A DNA stretch of 62,349 nt from Cryobacterium adonitolivorans (GCF_004402695.1 NZ_SOFL01000032.1:386-62734), one strand, 5' to 3'; counted from the first letter of the stretch, positions 9,609-18,688 are shown. The notes: generated from the letters alone by a model not told the origin. A program made the numbers and translations.

Positions 9609-10432
9609 CGCCGAACCCCTTCCGTTCCTCCTCGAGCACCCCATTCACCCACAAGGACGCCGTGCCGTTCAAGCCCGCTGACTGGACCGGGCTCTACCCG
9701 CCGGCCCTGCCAGCCAAGGTCGTTCCGGAACACGTCGCCGTCGTTATGGACGGCAACGGCCGCTGGGCCAACGCCAGGGGCCTGTCCAGGGTCGAGGGCC
9801 ACAAGGCCGGCGAGGCCGCGCTGCTCGACGTGGTCGCCGGCGCCATCCAGATCGGCGTCAAGCACCTCAGCGTGTATGCCTTCTCCACCGAGAACTGGAA
9901 GCGCTCGCCCGACGAGGTGAAGTTTCTGATGGGCTTCAATCGGGATGTGCTGCACCGCCGCCGCGACCAGCTCAATGACTGGGGCGTGCGGGTGCGCTGG
10001 GCGGGCCGGAAGCCCAGGCTGTGGGCCTCCGTGATCAACGAGCTGCAGTTCGCCGAAAAACTCACCGCAGGCAACGACGTGCTGACCCTGACCATGTGCG
10101 TCAACTACGGCGGCCGCACCGAGATCGCCGATGCCGTGCGGGCCCTGGCCGAGGATGTCGCCGCGGGCCGGCTGAAGCCCTCGGGCATCACCGAGAAGTC
10201 CATTCAGCGGCACCTGTACACCTCAGCGCTGCCCGACGTCGACCTGTTCGTGCGCAGCTCGGGGGAGCAGCGCACCAGCAACTTCCTCCTCTGGCAGAGC
10301 GCGTACGCCGAGATGGTGTTCCTCGACACGCTGTGGCCGGACTTCTCCCGGGTCGACCTCTGGCACGCGATCGAGCTTTACGCCGCGCGCAACCGCCGCT
10401 ACGGCGGCGCCGTGGACACGCCGACCGCCTGA
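9605..10432 (+). CDS. uppS: Isoprenyl transferase (undecaprenyl/decaprenyl diphosphate synthase, cis type)
   Basis: A 275-residue cis-prenyltransferase that extends a short allylic diphosphate with isopentenyl diphosphate to make the polyprenyl carrier for peptidoglycan and cell-wall glycans. Motifs: [13 protein letters not shown] with catalytic Asp near residue 49, the [10 protein letters not shown] block, and the C-terminal [19 protein letters not shown] and YAEMVF segments that bind the homoallylic substrate. The product chain length cannot be read from sequence. ATG 9605 overlaps the recO stop by 4 nt. The N-terminal 40 residues are a variable extension typical of actinobacteria. Confidence 0.96.
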   Translation: MTPNPFRSSSSTPFTHKDAVPFKPADWTGLYPPALPAKVVPEHVAVVMDGNGRWANARGLSRVEGHKAGEAALLDVVAGAIQIGVKHLSVYAFSTENWKRSPDEVKFLMGFNRDVLHRRRDQLNDWGVRVRWAGRKPRLWASVINELQFAEKLTAGNDVLTLTMCVNYGGRTEIADAVRALAEDVAAGRLKPSGITEKSIQRHLYTSALPDVDLFVRSSGEQRTSNFLLWQSAYAEMVFLDTLWPDFSRVDLWHAIELYAARNRRYGGAVDTPTA

Positions 10433-10471
10433 GCGGGAATAACTGGAGGGCCCGCTCGAGTTAGCCTCCTC

Positions 10472-11152
10472 GTGAGCGAAACCATCAAAGTAGACATCTG
10501 GTCCGACGTGCAGTGCCCCTGGTGCTACATCGGCAAGCGCAAGTTCGAGGCGGGCGTGGCCGCCTTCGGCGACGACGTCGAGGTGGAGTACCACTCCTTC
10601 GAACTCGCCCCGGACACCCCCGTCGATTTCGCGGGCAGCCCGATCGACTATCTCAGCGAGCGCAAAGGCATACCGGTGCCGCAGGTGCTCGAGATGCTTC
10701 AGCGCGTCACCGGCATCGCCGAGAGCGTCGGCCTGCACTACGACTACGACTCCGTGCACCAGACCAACACCATCAAGGCGCACGAGCTGCTGCACTACGC
10801 CAAGGCGCACGGCCGGCAGCTGCAGATGAAGGAGAGCCTGCTCAAGGCCTACTTCGTCGACGGCGGCCACGTCGGCCGCATCGAGGACCTCGCCGACCTC
10901 GCCGCCACGGTGGGCCTGGACCGCGCCGACGTGGTGCGGTCCCTGACCGAGAACGAATACCTGGCCGCAGTCAAGGCCGATGTCGTCCAGGCCACCGAGT
11001 ACGGCATCCAGGGGGTGCCCTTCTTCGTGATCGACGGAAAGTACGGCATCTCCGGCGCACAGGACCCTGATACCTTTGCGCAAGCCCTCCGCCAGGTCCG
11101 CAGCGAGCGGGCCGACACAGACACCAGCGAAACCGAGGAGACCCACGCATGA
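10472..11152 (+). CDS. DsbA family (FrnE-like) oxidoreductase
   Basis: A 226-residue thioredoxin-fold protein. The CPWC redox motif is at residues 15-18 in WSDVQCPWCYIGKRKFE, an insertion helical domain follows, and the cis-Pro loop GIQGVPFFVIDGKYGISGAQ lies near residue 185-205. There is no signal peptide, so it is cytoplasmic, like FrnE and polyketide-associated DsbA proteins that act in thiol chemistry or oxidative-stress tolerance. Start GTG 10472 gives MSETIKVDIW, the usual family start. It lies 39 nt after uppS, and its stop overlaps the start of a 43-residue Cys-rich protein, so the two are translationally coupled. Confidence 0.92.
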   Translation: MSETIKVDIWSDVQCPWCYIGKRKFEAGVAAFGDDVEVEYHSFELAPDTPVDFAGSPIDYLSERKGIPVPQVLEMLQRVTGIAESVGLHYDYDSVHQTNTIKAHELLHYAKAHGRQLQMKESLLKAYFVDGGHVGRIEDLADLAATVGLDRADVVRSLTENEYLAAVKADVVQATEYGIQGVPFFVIDGKYGISGAQDPDTFAQALRQVRSERADTDTSETEETHA

Positions 11153-11280
11153 GCGAGACCACCACCACAGCGACAAGCACGACCGAAGCTACCACCGCCC
11201 CGGTGCTGCGTCCGATCATCCAGCTGCTCGACCAGGCCGACGCCGGCGGATGCTGCGGCGGCGGTTCCTGCGGCATCTAG
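11149..11280 (+). CDS. Small protein with a Gly/Cys-rich C-terminal tail
   Basis: A 43-residue protein overlapping the DsbA-like stop by 4 nt (ATGA). The first half is Thr-rich and probably disordered (MSETTTTATSTTEATT). The middle, APVLRPIIQLLDQADAG, could form a helix, and the end is GGCCGGGSCGI, with three cysteines in eleven residues. Nothing resembles a signal peptide. I recognise no family. Translational coupling to a thiol oxidoreductase suggests the cysteines are a substrate, a metal site or a redox tail. A RiPP-like precursor is a remote alternative because no maturation enzyme is nearby. The reading frame is clear, but expression is unproven. Confidence 0.75.
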   Translation: MSETTTTATSTTEATTAPVLRPIIQLLDQADAGGCCGGGSCGI

Positions 11281-11374
11281 CAGCCCCTCCGCTTCCGCCC
11301 GGCCGGCCGGCGGTTTTCCACCGGCTGCCGGGCGTGGCGTCCGTGCCCGGCCAGGTCTGGGAGAATTGGATGAG

Positions 11375-12562
11375 ATGAACACTCCCACTTCCACGATCAG
11401 CCCGGTGTCCCCGCTTCGGATCGGCGACATCGAACTCGACGTGCCCGTCGTACTGGCACCCATGGCCGGCATCACCAATACCGCGTTCCGCCGGCTGTGC
11501 CGCGAATACGGCGCCGGACTCTACGTGAGCGAAATGATCACCTCCAGGGCGCTCGTCGAACGCACCCCGGAATCCATGCGGCTGATCACGCACCACGAGA
11601 GCGAGAAGACCCGTTCCATCCAGCTCTACGGTGTTGACCCGAAGACGGTCTCAGAGGCCGTCACCATGCTCGTAGCCGAGGACCGCGCCGACCACATCGA
11701 CCTGAACTTCGGCTGCCCGGTGCCCAAGGTCACCCGCAAGGGCGGGGGAGCGGCGTTGCCCTGGAAGATCACCCTGTTCCGGGAGATCGTCGAGGCCGCC
11801 GTCACGGCCGCCGGGGCGATCCCGCTGACCATCAAGATGCGCAAGGGCATCGACTCCGACCACCTCACCTACCTCGAGGCCGGTCGCGTCGCCGAGGGCG
11901 CCGGGGTGTCCGCCATCGCGCTGCACGCCCGCACCGCTGCGGACTATTACTCCGGCCACGCCGACTGGGCCGCCATCAAGACGCTCAAAGACACCATCAC
12001 GAGTGTGCCGGTGCTCGGCAACGGCGACATCTGGTCGGCCGCCGACGCCCTGCGCATGGTCGCGGAGACCGGCTGCGACGGCGTCGTCGTCGGGCGCGGC
12101 TGCCTCGGCCGGCCGTGGCTGTTCGGCGACCTCGCGGCGGCATTCCGCCCTTCGACAGGCTCAGGGAACCAGAACACCCCCGGACAGATCGAACCGACGC
12201 TGGGTCAGGTCGCGGATGCGTTCCGCCGGCACGCCGAACTGCTCACCGAGTTCTTCGACAGCGAAGAACGGGCCTGCCGCGACGTGCGCAAGCACGTGGC
12301 GTGGTACTTCAAGGGCTACCCGGTCGGCGGCGACCTCCGCGCCAGCCTGGCCTCCGTCGTGTCGCTCGAGCAATTGGACGAACTCCTGGCGACCATGGAC
12401 CCCGACCAGCCGTACCCCGGCATCGGCGCCGAGGGCCAGCGCGGCCGGGCCGGCAGCCCCAAGAAGACCTCGCTGCCCGAACGCTGGCTCGACTCACGCG
12501 ACATAGTCGGCGCCGAGCGCTCCAATCTGACCGAGGGCGAGGGGGACACCAGCGGTGGTTAA
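11375..12562 (+). CDS. dusB: tRNA dihydrouridine synthase DusB
   Basis: A 395-residue FMN-dependent enzyme that reduces uridines in the tRNA D-loop. The TIM barrel begins with VVLAPMAGITNTAFR (about 25-39). The catalytic Cys is at 114 in LNFGCPVPKVTRKGGG, and phosphate-binding GNGDIW and VVVGRGCLGRPWLF are present. The C-terminal helical domain binds tRNA. ATG 11375 is preferred because GGGAG lies 11 nt upstream; TTG 11366 is only 2 nt from it. Near residue 258 an odd in-frame segment, RPSTGSGNQNTPGQ, is encoded by a repeat-like sequence (12148-12170). The stop overlaps the dgt start. Confidence 0.95.
   Translation: MNTPTSTISPVSPLRIGDIELDVPVVLAPMAGITNTAFRRLCREYGAGLYVSEMITSRALVERTPESMRLITHHESEKTRSIQLYGVDPKTVSEAVTMLVAEDRADHIDLNFGCPVPKVTRKGGGAALPWKITLFREIVEAAVTAAGAIPLTIKMRKGIDSDHLTYLEAGRVAEGAGVSAIALHARTAADYYSGHADWAAIKTLKDTITSVPVLGNGDIWSAADALRMVAETGCDGVVVGRGCLGRPWLFGDLAAAFRPSTGSGNQNTPGQIEPTLGQVADAFRRHAELLTEFFDSEERACRDVRKHVAWYFKGYPVGGDLRASLASVVSLEQLDELLATMDPDQPYPGIGAEGQRGRAGSPKKTSLPERWLDSRDIVGAERSNLTEGEGDTSGG
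12148..12170 (+). repeat. Repeat-like element inserted in dusB
   Basis: CCCTTCGACAGGCTCAGG followed by GAACC resembles a short interspersed repeat I recall from many high-GC genomes. It sits in frame inside dusB and encodes RPSTGSGN in a variable loop. Only one copy is in this window, so repetitiveness is recalled knowledge and not demonstrated here. Confidence 0.45.
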
Positions 12563-13853
12563 TCAGACCGGATACAGCGTTCACGACGAGGCCAGGTTCC
12601 GTCCAGAAGAGCACGACTCCAGCCGCAGTGACTTCGCCCGCGACCGGGCCAGGCTGCTGCACTCCAGCGCCCTGCGCCGCCTGGCCGCGAAGACCCAGGT
12701 GCTCAGCCCCGCCGCCGGCCTGGACTTCGCCCGCAACCGTCTGACCCATTCCCTCGAGGTCGCCCAGATCGGCCGGGAGCTGGCGCTGCGCCTGGCCCTT
12801 GACCCCGACATCGTAGACACGGCGTGCCTGGCGCACGACATCGGCCATCCGCCGTTCGGCCACAACGGCGAGAAGGCTCTCAACACCTGGGCAGACGACA
12901 TCGGCGGCTTCGAGGGAAACGCGCAAACCCTGCGACTGCTCAGCCGGCTCGAACCCAAGGTTTTCGGTGACGACGGCTCGAGTTTCGGGTTGAACCTCAC
13001 TCGCGCCAGCCTCGACGCCAGCTGCAAGTACCCGTGGTCCGCCGACTCCTCGGTGGCCGACCCGAGCGGGCGCGCCAAGTTCGGCTTCTACGAGGACGAC
13101 CGCGCCGCCTTCGAGTGGCTGCGCGACGGGGCGCCACAACGCCGGCTCTGCGTCGAAGCGCAAGTAATGGACCTCTCCGACGACATCGCCTACTCCGTGC
13201 ACGATTTCGAGGACGCCGTGGTCAGCGGTTATCTGGACGTGGAATTGCTCAGCAGCCGCAGCGACCACGCCGCACTGGTCACCTCGATGTACGAGTGGAC
13301 TGGAGGGCAGTTCAGCCACGACGAACTCATCGCCGCCTTCGACAGGCTCGACGCCCTCGACGTGTGGCTGCACGGCTGGAGCGCCGGCCGCCGCGACCAG
13401 GGCCGCCTGAAGAACCTGACCAGCCAGCTCATCGGCCGGTTCAGCGGCGCGGCCGTCTCGGCCACCCGTGCGGCTTACCCCGACCGGCACCTCATCCGTT
13501 TCGCCGCCCACGTGGTCGTACCGCGCCAGGTGCAGGCCGAGATCGGCGTGCTGAAGGGCATCGTTGCCGCGTTCGTGATGTCCACCCACGTGCGCCAGCC
13601 GCTCTACGTGGAGCAACGCGAAACCCTCACCTACCTGGCCGACACCCTGCTTGCCACCGGGGACGAGCACCTGGATCCCGGCTTCACGGAAGACTGGGCC
13701 GCGGCGCCCGATGACGCAGCGCGCAAACGGGTGATCGTCGACCAGGTGGCCAGCCTCACCGATCAGAGCGCGATCGCCCTGCAGCGCCGGCTGCACCTGA
13801 CCAGGGAACCCGCCGGGATCCGGCTCGGGACAGGTGCCGCATGGCAGGACTGA
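12555..13853 (+). CDS. dgt: Deoxyguanosinetriphosphate triphosphohydrolase-like protein
   Basis: A 432-residue HD-domain enzyme that hydrolyses dNTPs to deoxynucleoside and triphosphate, affecting dNTP pools. The HD metal site is clear: NRLTHSLEVAQIGR (His 65), CLAHDIGHPPFGHNGE (His 94, Asp 95) and the distal MDLSDDIAYSVHDFED Asp. Start GTG 12555 overlaps the dusB stop, and the 3' end overlaps dnaG by 13 nt. The dusB-dgt-dnaG order is typical of actinobacteria. Length is normal for the type 2 dGTPase subgroup, which may accept several dNTPs. Confidence 0.95.
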   Translation: MVNQTGYSVHDEARFRPEEHDSSRSDFARDRARLLHSSALRRLAAKTQVLSPAAGLDFARNRLTHSLEVAQIGRELALRLALDPDIVDTACLAHDIGHPPFGHNGEKALNTWADDIGGFEGNAQTLRLLSRLEPKVFGDDGSSFGLNLTRASLDASCKYPWSADSSVADPSGRAKFGFYEDDRAAFEWLRDGAPQRRLCVEAQVMDLSDDIAYSVHDFEDAVVSGYLDVELLSSRSDHAALVTSMYEWTGGQFSHDELIAAFDRLDALDVWLHGWSAGRRDQGRLKNLTSQLIGRFSGAAVSATRAAYPDRHLIRFAAHVVVPRQVQAEIGVLKGIVAAFVMSTHVRQPLYVEQRETLTYLADTLLATGDEHLDPGFTEDWAAAPDDAARKRVIVDQVASLTDQSAIALQRRLHLTREPAGIRLGTGAAWQD

Positions 13854-15700
13854 TTCGGCAGGGCGACGTCGAAGAGGTCAAGGCCCGCACCAACATCGCC
13901 GACATCGTCAGCGACTACGTCAGCCTCAAATCGGCCGGGGTCGGTTCGATGAAGGGACTGTGCCCGTTCCATGACGAGCGCAGCCCCAGTTTCCATGTGC
14001 GCCCGCAGGTCGGGTTCTACCACTGCTTCGGCTGTGGAGAGAGCGGCGACGTATACTCCTTCCTGCAGAAGATGGACCACGTCAGCTTCAGCGAGGCCGT
14101 CGAACGCCTGGCCGGCCGGGCCGGCATCGAGCTGCACTATGAGGGCGGCGGCGGCGAGGCCCCCGACCATACCAACCGGGCCCGGCTGTACGCGGCCAAC
14201 CAGGCCGCGGCCGAGTTCTTCATCGACAAGCTCGGCAGCCCGGGGGCCCAGGTCGGCCGCACTTTCCTCGGTGATCGTGGTTTCGACGCCCAGGCGGCCG
14301 AACGGTTCGGCGTCGGCTTCGCGCCGAAAAGCTGGGACGAATTGACCAAACACCTGCGCGGTCGCGGGTTCAGCACCGAGGAGCTGACCCTCTCCGGCCT
14401 GGTGTCGGCCGGGGACCGGGGAATCTACGACAGGTTCCGCGGCCGCCTCGTCTGGCCGATCCGTGACATCACCGGGCAGACCATCGGCTTCGGCGCCCGC
14501 AAGCTGCTCGAGGACGACAAGGGCCCCAAATACCTCAATACCCCGGAGACGCCGGTCTACCACAAGGCCCAGGTGCTGTATGGCCTGGACCTGGCTAAGC
14601 GTGACATCTCCCGCAACCACCAGGTCGTGGTGGTCGAGGGTTACACCGACGTGATGGCCTGCCACCTGGCGGGCGTGACGACAGCAGTGGCCACCTGCGG
14701 GACTTCGTTCGGCGTCGACCACATCAAGGTGCTCCGCCGGGTGCTCGGCGACGACAGTGGCGTCGGCGAGGTCGTCTTCACCTTTGACCCCGATGCCGCC
14801 GGCCAGAAGGCCGCCGTGCGCGCCTTCGCCGAGGAGCAGCGTTTCAGCGCACAGACCTTCGTGGCCGTCGCTCCGGAAGGGCTCGACCCGTGCGACCTGC
14901 GGCTGCACCGCGGGGACGACGCGGTGCGTCGCCTCGTCGACTCCAAGAAGCCCATGTTCGAATTCATGATCCGCCAGCTCCTGGCCCAGTACAACCTCGA
15001 CACCGTCGAAGGACGAGTATCCGCCCTCCGTGCCGCCGCCCCGGTGGTCAGCGACATCAGGGACCCCTCACTCCGGCCGGGCTACACCCACGAGCTTTCC
15101 CGAATGCTGGGCATGGACCTCGGTGAGGTGTCCCGCGCCGTCAGCCAGGCCCAGGCGAGGTCCCGCACCGCGCCGGCCGAGGAACCCCGCCGGGCGGGGG
15201 AGCCGGCAGCCGCCCCGCGCGAGCGTCTCTTCGCACTGGCCGACCTGCCCCACGACCCGGTCACCCGGATCGAGCGCGACGCGCTGATGGCGATGCTGCA
15301 GCATCCGACTCTCGTGGGGCTCGACCTCGTGCAACGGGCGGTGTCAACCGGCATGACCAACACCACCCTCGCCGTCGTCCGGGACGCCGTTGCCGCCGCC
15401 CTGCCACACGCCGCCGCGCCGGACTGGCTGGAACGGGTAGTCGCGGAGACCCCAGCTCCGCTGACGAACCTGGTCACCGAACTGGCGATGGCGCCGCTGC
15501 CTGAGCGCACCGAGCGCGAGGTCACCCGCTACGTGCGAGACATCACCATCGTGCTGATCGAGAAGGACCTGCTGCGTCAAAAAGCCGACCTGCTCGGCCG
15601 CCTGCAACGGGCGGATGCGACCAACCGCGAGGTCTACGTCGCCATCCAGCGCGAGCTCGTGCGGGTCGAAGCCGAACGGCGCAACCTCCGCGTCGAGTAG
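13841..15700 (+). CDS. dnaG: DNA primase
   Basis: A 619-residue primase that makes RNA primers at the replication fork. The N-terminal zinc finger is seen as CPFHDERSPSF and YHCFGCGESGDV (Cys 41, His 44, Cys 62, Cys 65). The catalytic core has the TOPRIM elements VVVEGYTDVMACH (about 262-274) and FTFDPDAAGQKAA (about 311-323). A hydrophilic linker near 440-465 leads to the C-terminal DnaB-interacting helical domain. ATG 13841 lies inside the end of dgt. It is the last gene of the recO-to-dnaG group; the next gene starts 158 nt later with its own AT-rich upstream region. Confidence 0.97.
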   Translation: MAGLIRQGDVEEVKARTNIADIVSDYVSLKSAGVGSMKGLCPFHDERSPSFHVRPQVGFYHCFGCGESGDVYSFLQKMDHVSFSEAVERLAGRAGIELHYEGGGGEAPDHTNRARLYAANQAAAEFFIDKLGSPGAQVGRTFLGDRGFDAQAAERFGVGFAPKSWDELTKHLRGRGFSTEELTLSGLVSAGDRGIYDRFRGRLVWPIRDITGQTIGFGARKLLEDDKGPKYLNTPETPVYHKAQVLYGLDLAKRDISRNHQVVVVEGYTDVMACHLAGVTTAVATCGTSFGVDHIKVLRRVLGDDSGVGEVVFTFDPDAAGQKAAVRAFAEEQRFSAQTFVAVAPEGLDPCDLRLHRGDDAVRRLVDSKKPMFEFMIRQLLAQYNLDTVEGRVSALRAAAPVVSDIRDPSLRPGYTHELSRMLGMDLGEVSRAVSQAQARSRTAPAEEPRRAGEPAAAPRERLFALADLPHDPVTRIERDALMAMLQHPTLVGLDLVQRAVSTGMTNTTLAVVRDAVAAALPHAAAPDWLERVVAETPAPLTNLVTELAMAPLPERTEREVTRYVRDITIVLIEKDLLRQKADLLGRLQRADATNREVYVAIQRELVRVEAERRNLRVE

Positions 15701-15858
15701 CCGACGTTATATTGCGGGTCTATTAAGATGCATCGCAGAATGGCCGTGTGACGCGCAGAGTGTGCTAATTCTTGGTTTACAGCAACGCATATCTGCGCCT
15801 GACTGCAGTTACGCGGATTCACCAAGACACTCACACCTTGAGGAAGAGGCATTCGACT
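15701..15858 (+). promoter_or_regulatory. AT-rich promoter/leader region of the peptide transporter operon
   Basis: This gap is clearly more AT-rich than its surroundings. It contains hexamers such as TATATT near 15709-15714 and TATTAAGAT near 15720-15729 that could be -10 elements, and ends in the purine-rich GAGGAAGAGG before ATG 15859. No binding site is recognised. It probably carries the main promoter for the transporter. Confidence 0.45.
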
Positions 15859-17487
15859 ATGGCTTTTGAACCCACCAGGCGCGGCCGCGCCATCGGCGTC
15901 ACCGCCGGTCTCGCCGCCGCAGCACTCGTGCTCGCCGGCTGTTCAGGCACCCCCGCCGAGGATCCGGGCGGCGCTCCGCTCACCATCGGCACCACCGACA
16001 AGGTCACCACGCTTGACCCGGCCGGCTCGTACGACAACGGCTCGTTCGCCGTGCAGAACCAGGTCTTCCCCTTCCTCATGAACACCCCGTACGGCAGCCC
16101 CGACGTGGAACCCGACATCGCGGTCTCCGCCGAGTTCACCGCGCCGACGCAGTACACCGTCACCCTCAAGCCCGACCTGGTCTGGGCCAATGGCAACGAC
16201 CTGACCTCCTCGGACGTCAAGTTCACCTTCGACCGCCAGCTGGCCATCGCCGCCGACAACGGCCCCTCCTCCTTGCTCTACAACCTGGAGAGCGTCGACA
16301 CCCCCGACGACACCACGGTGGTGTTCAACCTGCTCGCCCCCGACGACCAGATCTTCCCCCAGATCCTGTCCAGCCCGGCCGGCCCGATCGTCGACGAAGA
16401 GTCCTTCTCGGCCACCGAGCTCACCAGCGATGACGACATCGTCGAAGCCAACGCGTTCGCCGGCCAGTACGTCATCACCAGCTACGACTTCAACAACCTC
16501 ATCGGCTACAAGGCCAACCCCGACTACGCGGGTCTCCTCGGCGCGGCGAAGACCGACGTTGTGAACGTCAAGTACTTCGCCGACTCGTCCAACCTCAAGC
16601 TCGAGGTGCAGGAGGGCGGCATCGACGTGGCGTTCCGCAGCCTGTCTGCGACCGACATCGACGACCTCCGCGGCAACGATAACGTCCAGGTCGTCGACGG
16701 CCCCGGCGGAGAGATCCGCTACATCACCTTCAACTTCGACACCCAGCCGTTCGGTGCCACCACAGCCGACGCCGATCCGGCCAAGTCCCTCGCCGTGCGC
16801 CAGGCCGTTGCCGACCTCGTCGACCGTAAGGAGATCGCCGACCAGGTCTACAAGGGCACGTACACCCCGCTGTATTCCTACGTCCCGGCCGGCCTGACGG
16901 GTTCGACCGAGTCCCTCATGGGCCTCTACGGCGACGGAAACGGCGCTCCGGATGCCGACAAGGCCGAGGCGACCCTCACGGCCGCCGGCATCACCGAGCC
17001 CGTCGAGCTCAACCTGCAGTACAGCAACGACCATTACGGCCCCTCGTCCGGTGACGAATACGCGCTGATCAAGGACCAGCTGGAGTCCAGCGGCCTGTTC
17101 ACGGTGAACCTTCAGACCACGGAGTGGGTGCAGTACTCGAAGGACCGCTCCAGCGACGTGTACCCCGCCTACCAGCTCGGCTGGTTCCCGGACTACTCCG
17201 ACGCGGACAACTACCTGACGCCGTTCTTCCTCACGGAGAACTTCCTGAAGAACCACTACGTCGACCAGGAGGTCAACGACCTGATCCTTCAGCAGGCCGT
17301 GACCGTCGACCCGGCCGCGCGCACCGCGCTGCTCGAACAGATCCAGGACAAGGTCGCAGCCCAGCTGTCGACGGTGCCCCTGCTCCAGGGCGCGCAGGTC
17401 GCCGTGACCGGCACGACGGTCACCGGAGCCAAGGACACGCTCGACGCGTCGTTCAAGTTCCGTTACGCGGCCCTCGCCAAGGGTTAG
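15859..17487 (+). CDS. ABC transporter substrate-binding lipoprotein (peptide/nickel family, SBP_bac_5)
   Basis: A 542-residue extracytoplasmic receptor. The N-terminus is a lipoprotein signal: basic RRGR, a hydrophobic core and lipobox VLAGC with the lipidated Cys at residue 28. The mature part is typical of oligopeptide-binding proteins: TTDKVTTLDPAGSYDNGS, an ENLESVDTPDDTTVV-like early region, DVAFRSLSATDIDDL, and the late WVQYSKDRSSDVYPAYQLGWFPDYSD block. ATG 15859 follows GAGGAAGAGG. It heads an operon with two permeases and ATPases, separated from them by a hairpin (17513-17553) that should make this gene the most abundant product. The peptide specificity is unknown. Confidence 0.93.
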   Translation: MAFEPTRRGRAIGVTAGLAAAALVLAGCSGTPAEDPGGAPLTIGTTDKVTTLDPAGSYDNGSFAVQNQVFPFLMNTPYGSPDVEPDIAVSAEFTAPTQYTVTLKPDLVWANGNDLTSSDVKFTFDRQLAIAADNGPSSLLYNLESVDTPDDTTVVFNLLAPDDQIFPQILSSPAGPIVDEESFSATELTSDDDIVEANAFAGQYVITSYDFNNLIGYKANPDYAGLLGAAKTDVVNVKYFADSSNLKLEVQEGGIDVAFRSLSATDIDDLRGNDNVQVVDGPGGEIRYITFNFDTQPFGATTADADPAKSLAVRQAVADLVDRKEIADQVYKGTYTPLYSYVPAGLTGSTESLMGLYGDGNGAPDADKAEATLTAAGITEPVELNLQYSNDHYGPSSGDEYALIKDQLESSGLFTVNLQTTEWVQYSKDRSSDVYPAYQLGWFPDYSDADNYLTPFFLTENFLKNHYVDQEVNDLILQQAVTVDPAARTALLEQIQDKVAAQLSTVPLLQGAQVAVTGTTVTGAKDTLDASFKFRYAALAKG

Positions 17488-17512
17488 GCCCACGGGTTTC
17501 ACCTGGCTAGGC

Positions 17513-17553
17513 GACGGGGGCGTTCAGGCGACTACTCGCTGAACGCTCCCGTC
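17513..17553 (+). terminator. Intra-operon terminator/attenuator after the binding-protein gene
   Basis: GACGGGGGCGTTCAG (17513-17527) pairs with CTGAACGCTCCCGTC (17539-17553), 15 bp with one G-U, 11-nt loop, followed by TTTCGTTTT. It lies between the receptor gene and the first permease and would reduce read-through into the membrane components. Confidence 0.85.
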
Positions 17554-17579
17554 TTTCGTTTTGCACGAGTGAGGTAGGA

Positions 17580-18686
17580 ATGACGACTGAAGCGACAACG
17601 CCCGCGGCCCCCGCGGCCGGGAGGCAGCCCACCACAAGGGTGCCGAAGAAGAAGAAGGGCGAAGGCGGCGGGATCATCCGCTACATCGTGATCCGCTTCC
17701 TGCTGATCTTCCCGACCATCTTCATCCTGGTCTCCATGGTGTTCTGGTTGATGCGCACGACGGGTGACCCGATCACCGCGGCACTAGGCGGTCGGCTGAG
17801 CGCCGACCAGCTGGCCGATCGGGTGCACGCGGCCGGTTACGACAGGCCCATCCTGGTGCAGTACGTCGAGTACCTCGGCCAGATCTTCACGGGCAACTTC
17901 GGCACCACCATCAGCACCAACCGGCCGGTTTCCGAGGTGCTCCTCACCTACGGCGCAGCCACCGCCGAGCTGGCGTTCTACGCCCTGCTGGTTGCCTTTC
18001 TCGTCGGGATCCCGCTGGGCATGGTCGCCGCATACTGGCGGGACAAGTCGCCGGATGCGTCGCTGCGTATCTTCGCGATCCTCTGCTACGCCACTCCGGT
18101 GTTCTTCTCGGGGCTGCTGTTCAAGCTCATCTTCGCCGTCTGGCTGAAGGTCCTGCCCGTCGCCGGCCGGGCATCGACGAGTTCGGAGTTGCAGATGCAG
18201 CTCCTGCCGGGCAAGACCGGTTTCTACACCATCGACGCCATCCAGACCGGCAACCCGGCGGTCCTGATCGACGTCCTGACCCACGCCGTGCTCCCCGCCC
18301 TGGCCCTGGGCCTGCTGACCGCCGGGGTCTTCCTGCGCCTGGTCCGCACCAACGTGATCGGTACCCTGGGCACCGACTACGTCGACGCTGCCCGGTCCCG
18401 CGGAGTGAGCGAGTTCAGGCTCGTGCGCAAGCACGCGTACCGACCCGCGCTGATCCCGATCATCACCGTGATCGGCCTGCAGATCGCCCTGCTGCTCGGC
18501 GGCGCTGTGTTGACCGAGACCACCTTCGAATGGAAGGGCTTGGGCTTCATGCTCTCGGAATTCCTGCAGGCCCGCGACTTCGTCGCCGTGCAGGGCATCG
18601 TCGCCCTGCTTGCCGTCATCGTCGCCCTGTCCAACTTCATCGTGGACATCATCGCCGCGCTGATCGACCCGAGAGTGCGGTACTAG
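17580..18686 (+). CDS. Peptide ABC transporter permease, DppB-like
   Basis: A 368-residue inner-membrane permease of the binding-protein-dependent type. After a hydrophilic lysine-rich N-terminal extension (residues 1-30, ending PKKKKGEGGG) come six hydrophobic segments. The EAA loop that contacts the ATPase reads DYVDAARSRGVSEFRLVRKH, and the end IVDIIAALIDPRVRY is typical of DppB/OppB. ATG 17580 is preceded by GAGGTAGGA. It follows an attenuating hairpin and is 2 nt before the partner permease. It forms the membrane channel with the next gene. Confidence 0.93.
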   Translation: MTTEATTPAAPAAGRQPTTRVPKKKKGEGGGIIRYIVIRFLLIFPTIFILVSMVFWLMRTTGDPITAALGGRLSADQLADRVHAAGYDRPILVQYVEYLGQIFTGNFGTTISTNRPVSEVLLTYGAATAELAFYALLVAFLVGIPLGMVAAYWRDKSPDASLRIFAILCYATPVFFSGLLFKLIFAVWLKVLPVAGRASTSSELQMQLLPGKTGFYTIDAIQTGNPAVLIDVLTHAVLPALALGLLTAGVFLRLVRTNVIGTLGTDYVDAARSRGVSEFRLVRKHAYRPALIPIITVIGLQIALLLGGAVLTETTFEWKGLGFMLSEFLQARDFVAVQGIVALLAVIVALSNFIVDIIAALIDPRVRY

Positions 18687-18688
18687 CC

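Noticed and set aside
11297..11340. GC-rich palindromic stretch after the small Cys-rich gene as a terminator
   Set aside because: Several overlapping weak pairings exist without a single strong stem or a T tail, so I do not call it.
13337..13349. A second copy of the TTCGACAGGCTC part of the dusB repeat, within dgt
   Set aside because: Here it encodes AFDRLDAL in a normal helical context and lacks the rest of the element, so it is ordinary coding sequence.
15943..17502. A 519-codon minus-strand frame opposite the substrate-binding protein
   Set aside because: Antisense shadow with Val/Gly/Asp/Arg-rich composition. The plus-strand lipoprotein has a signal peptide and family sequence.
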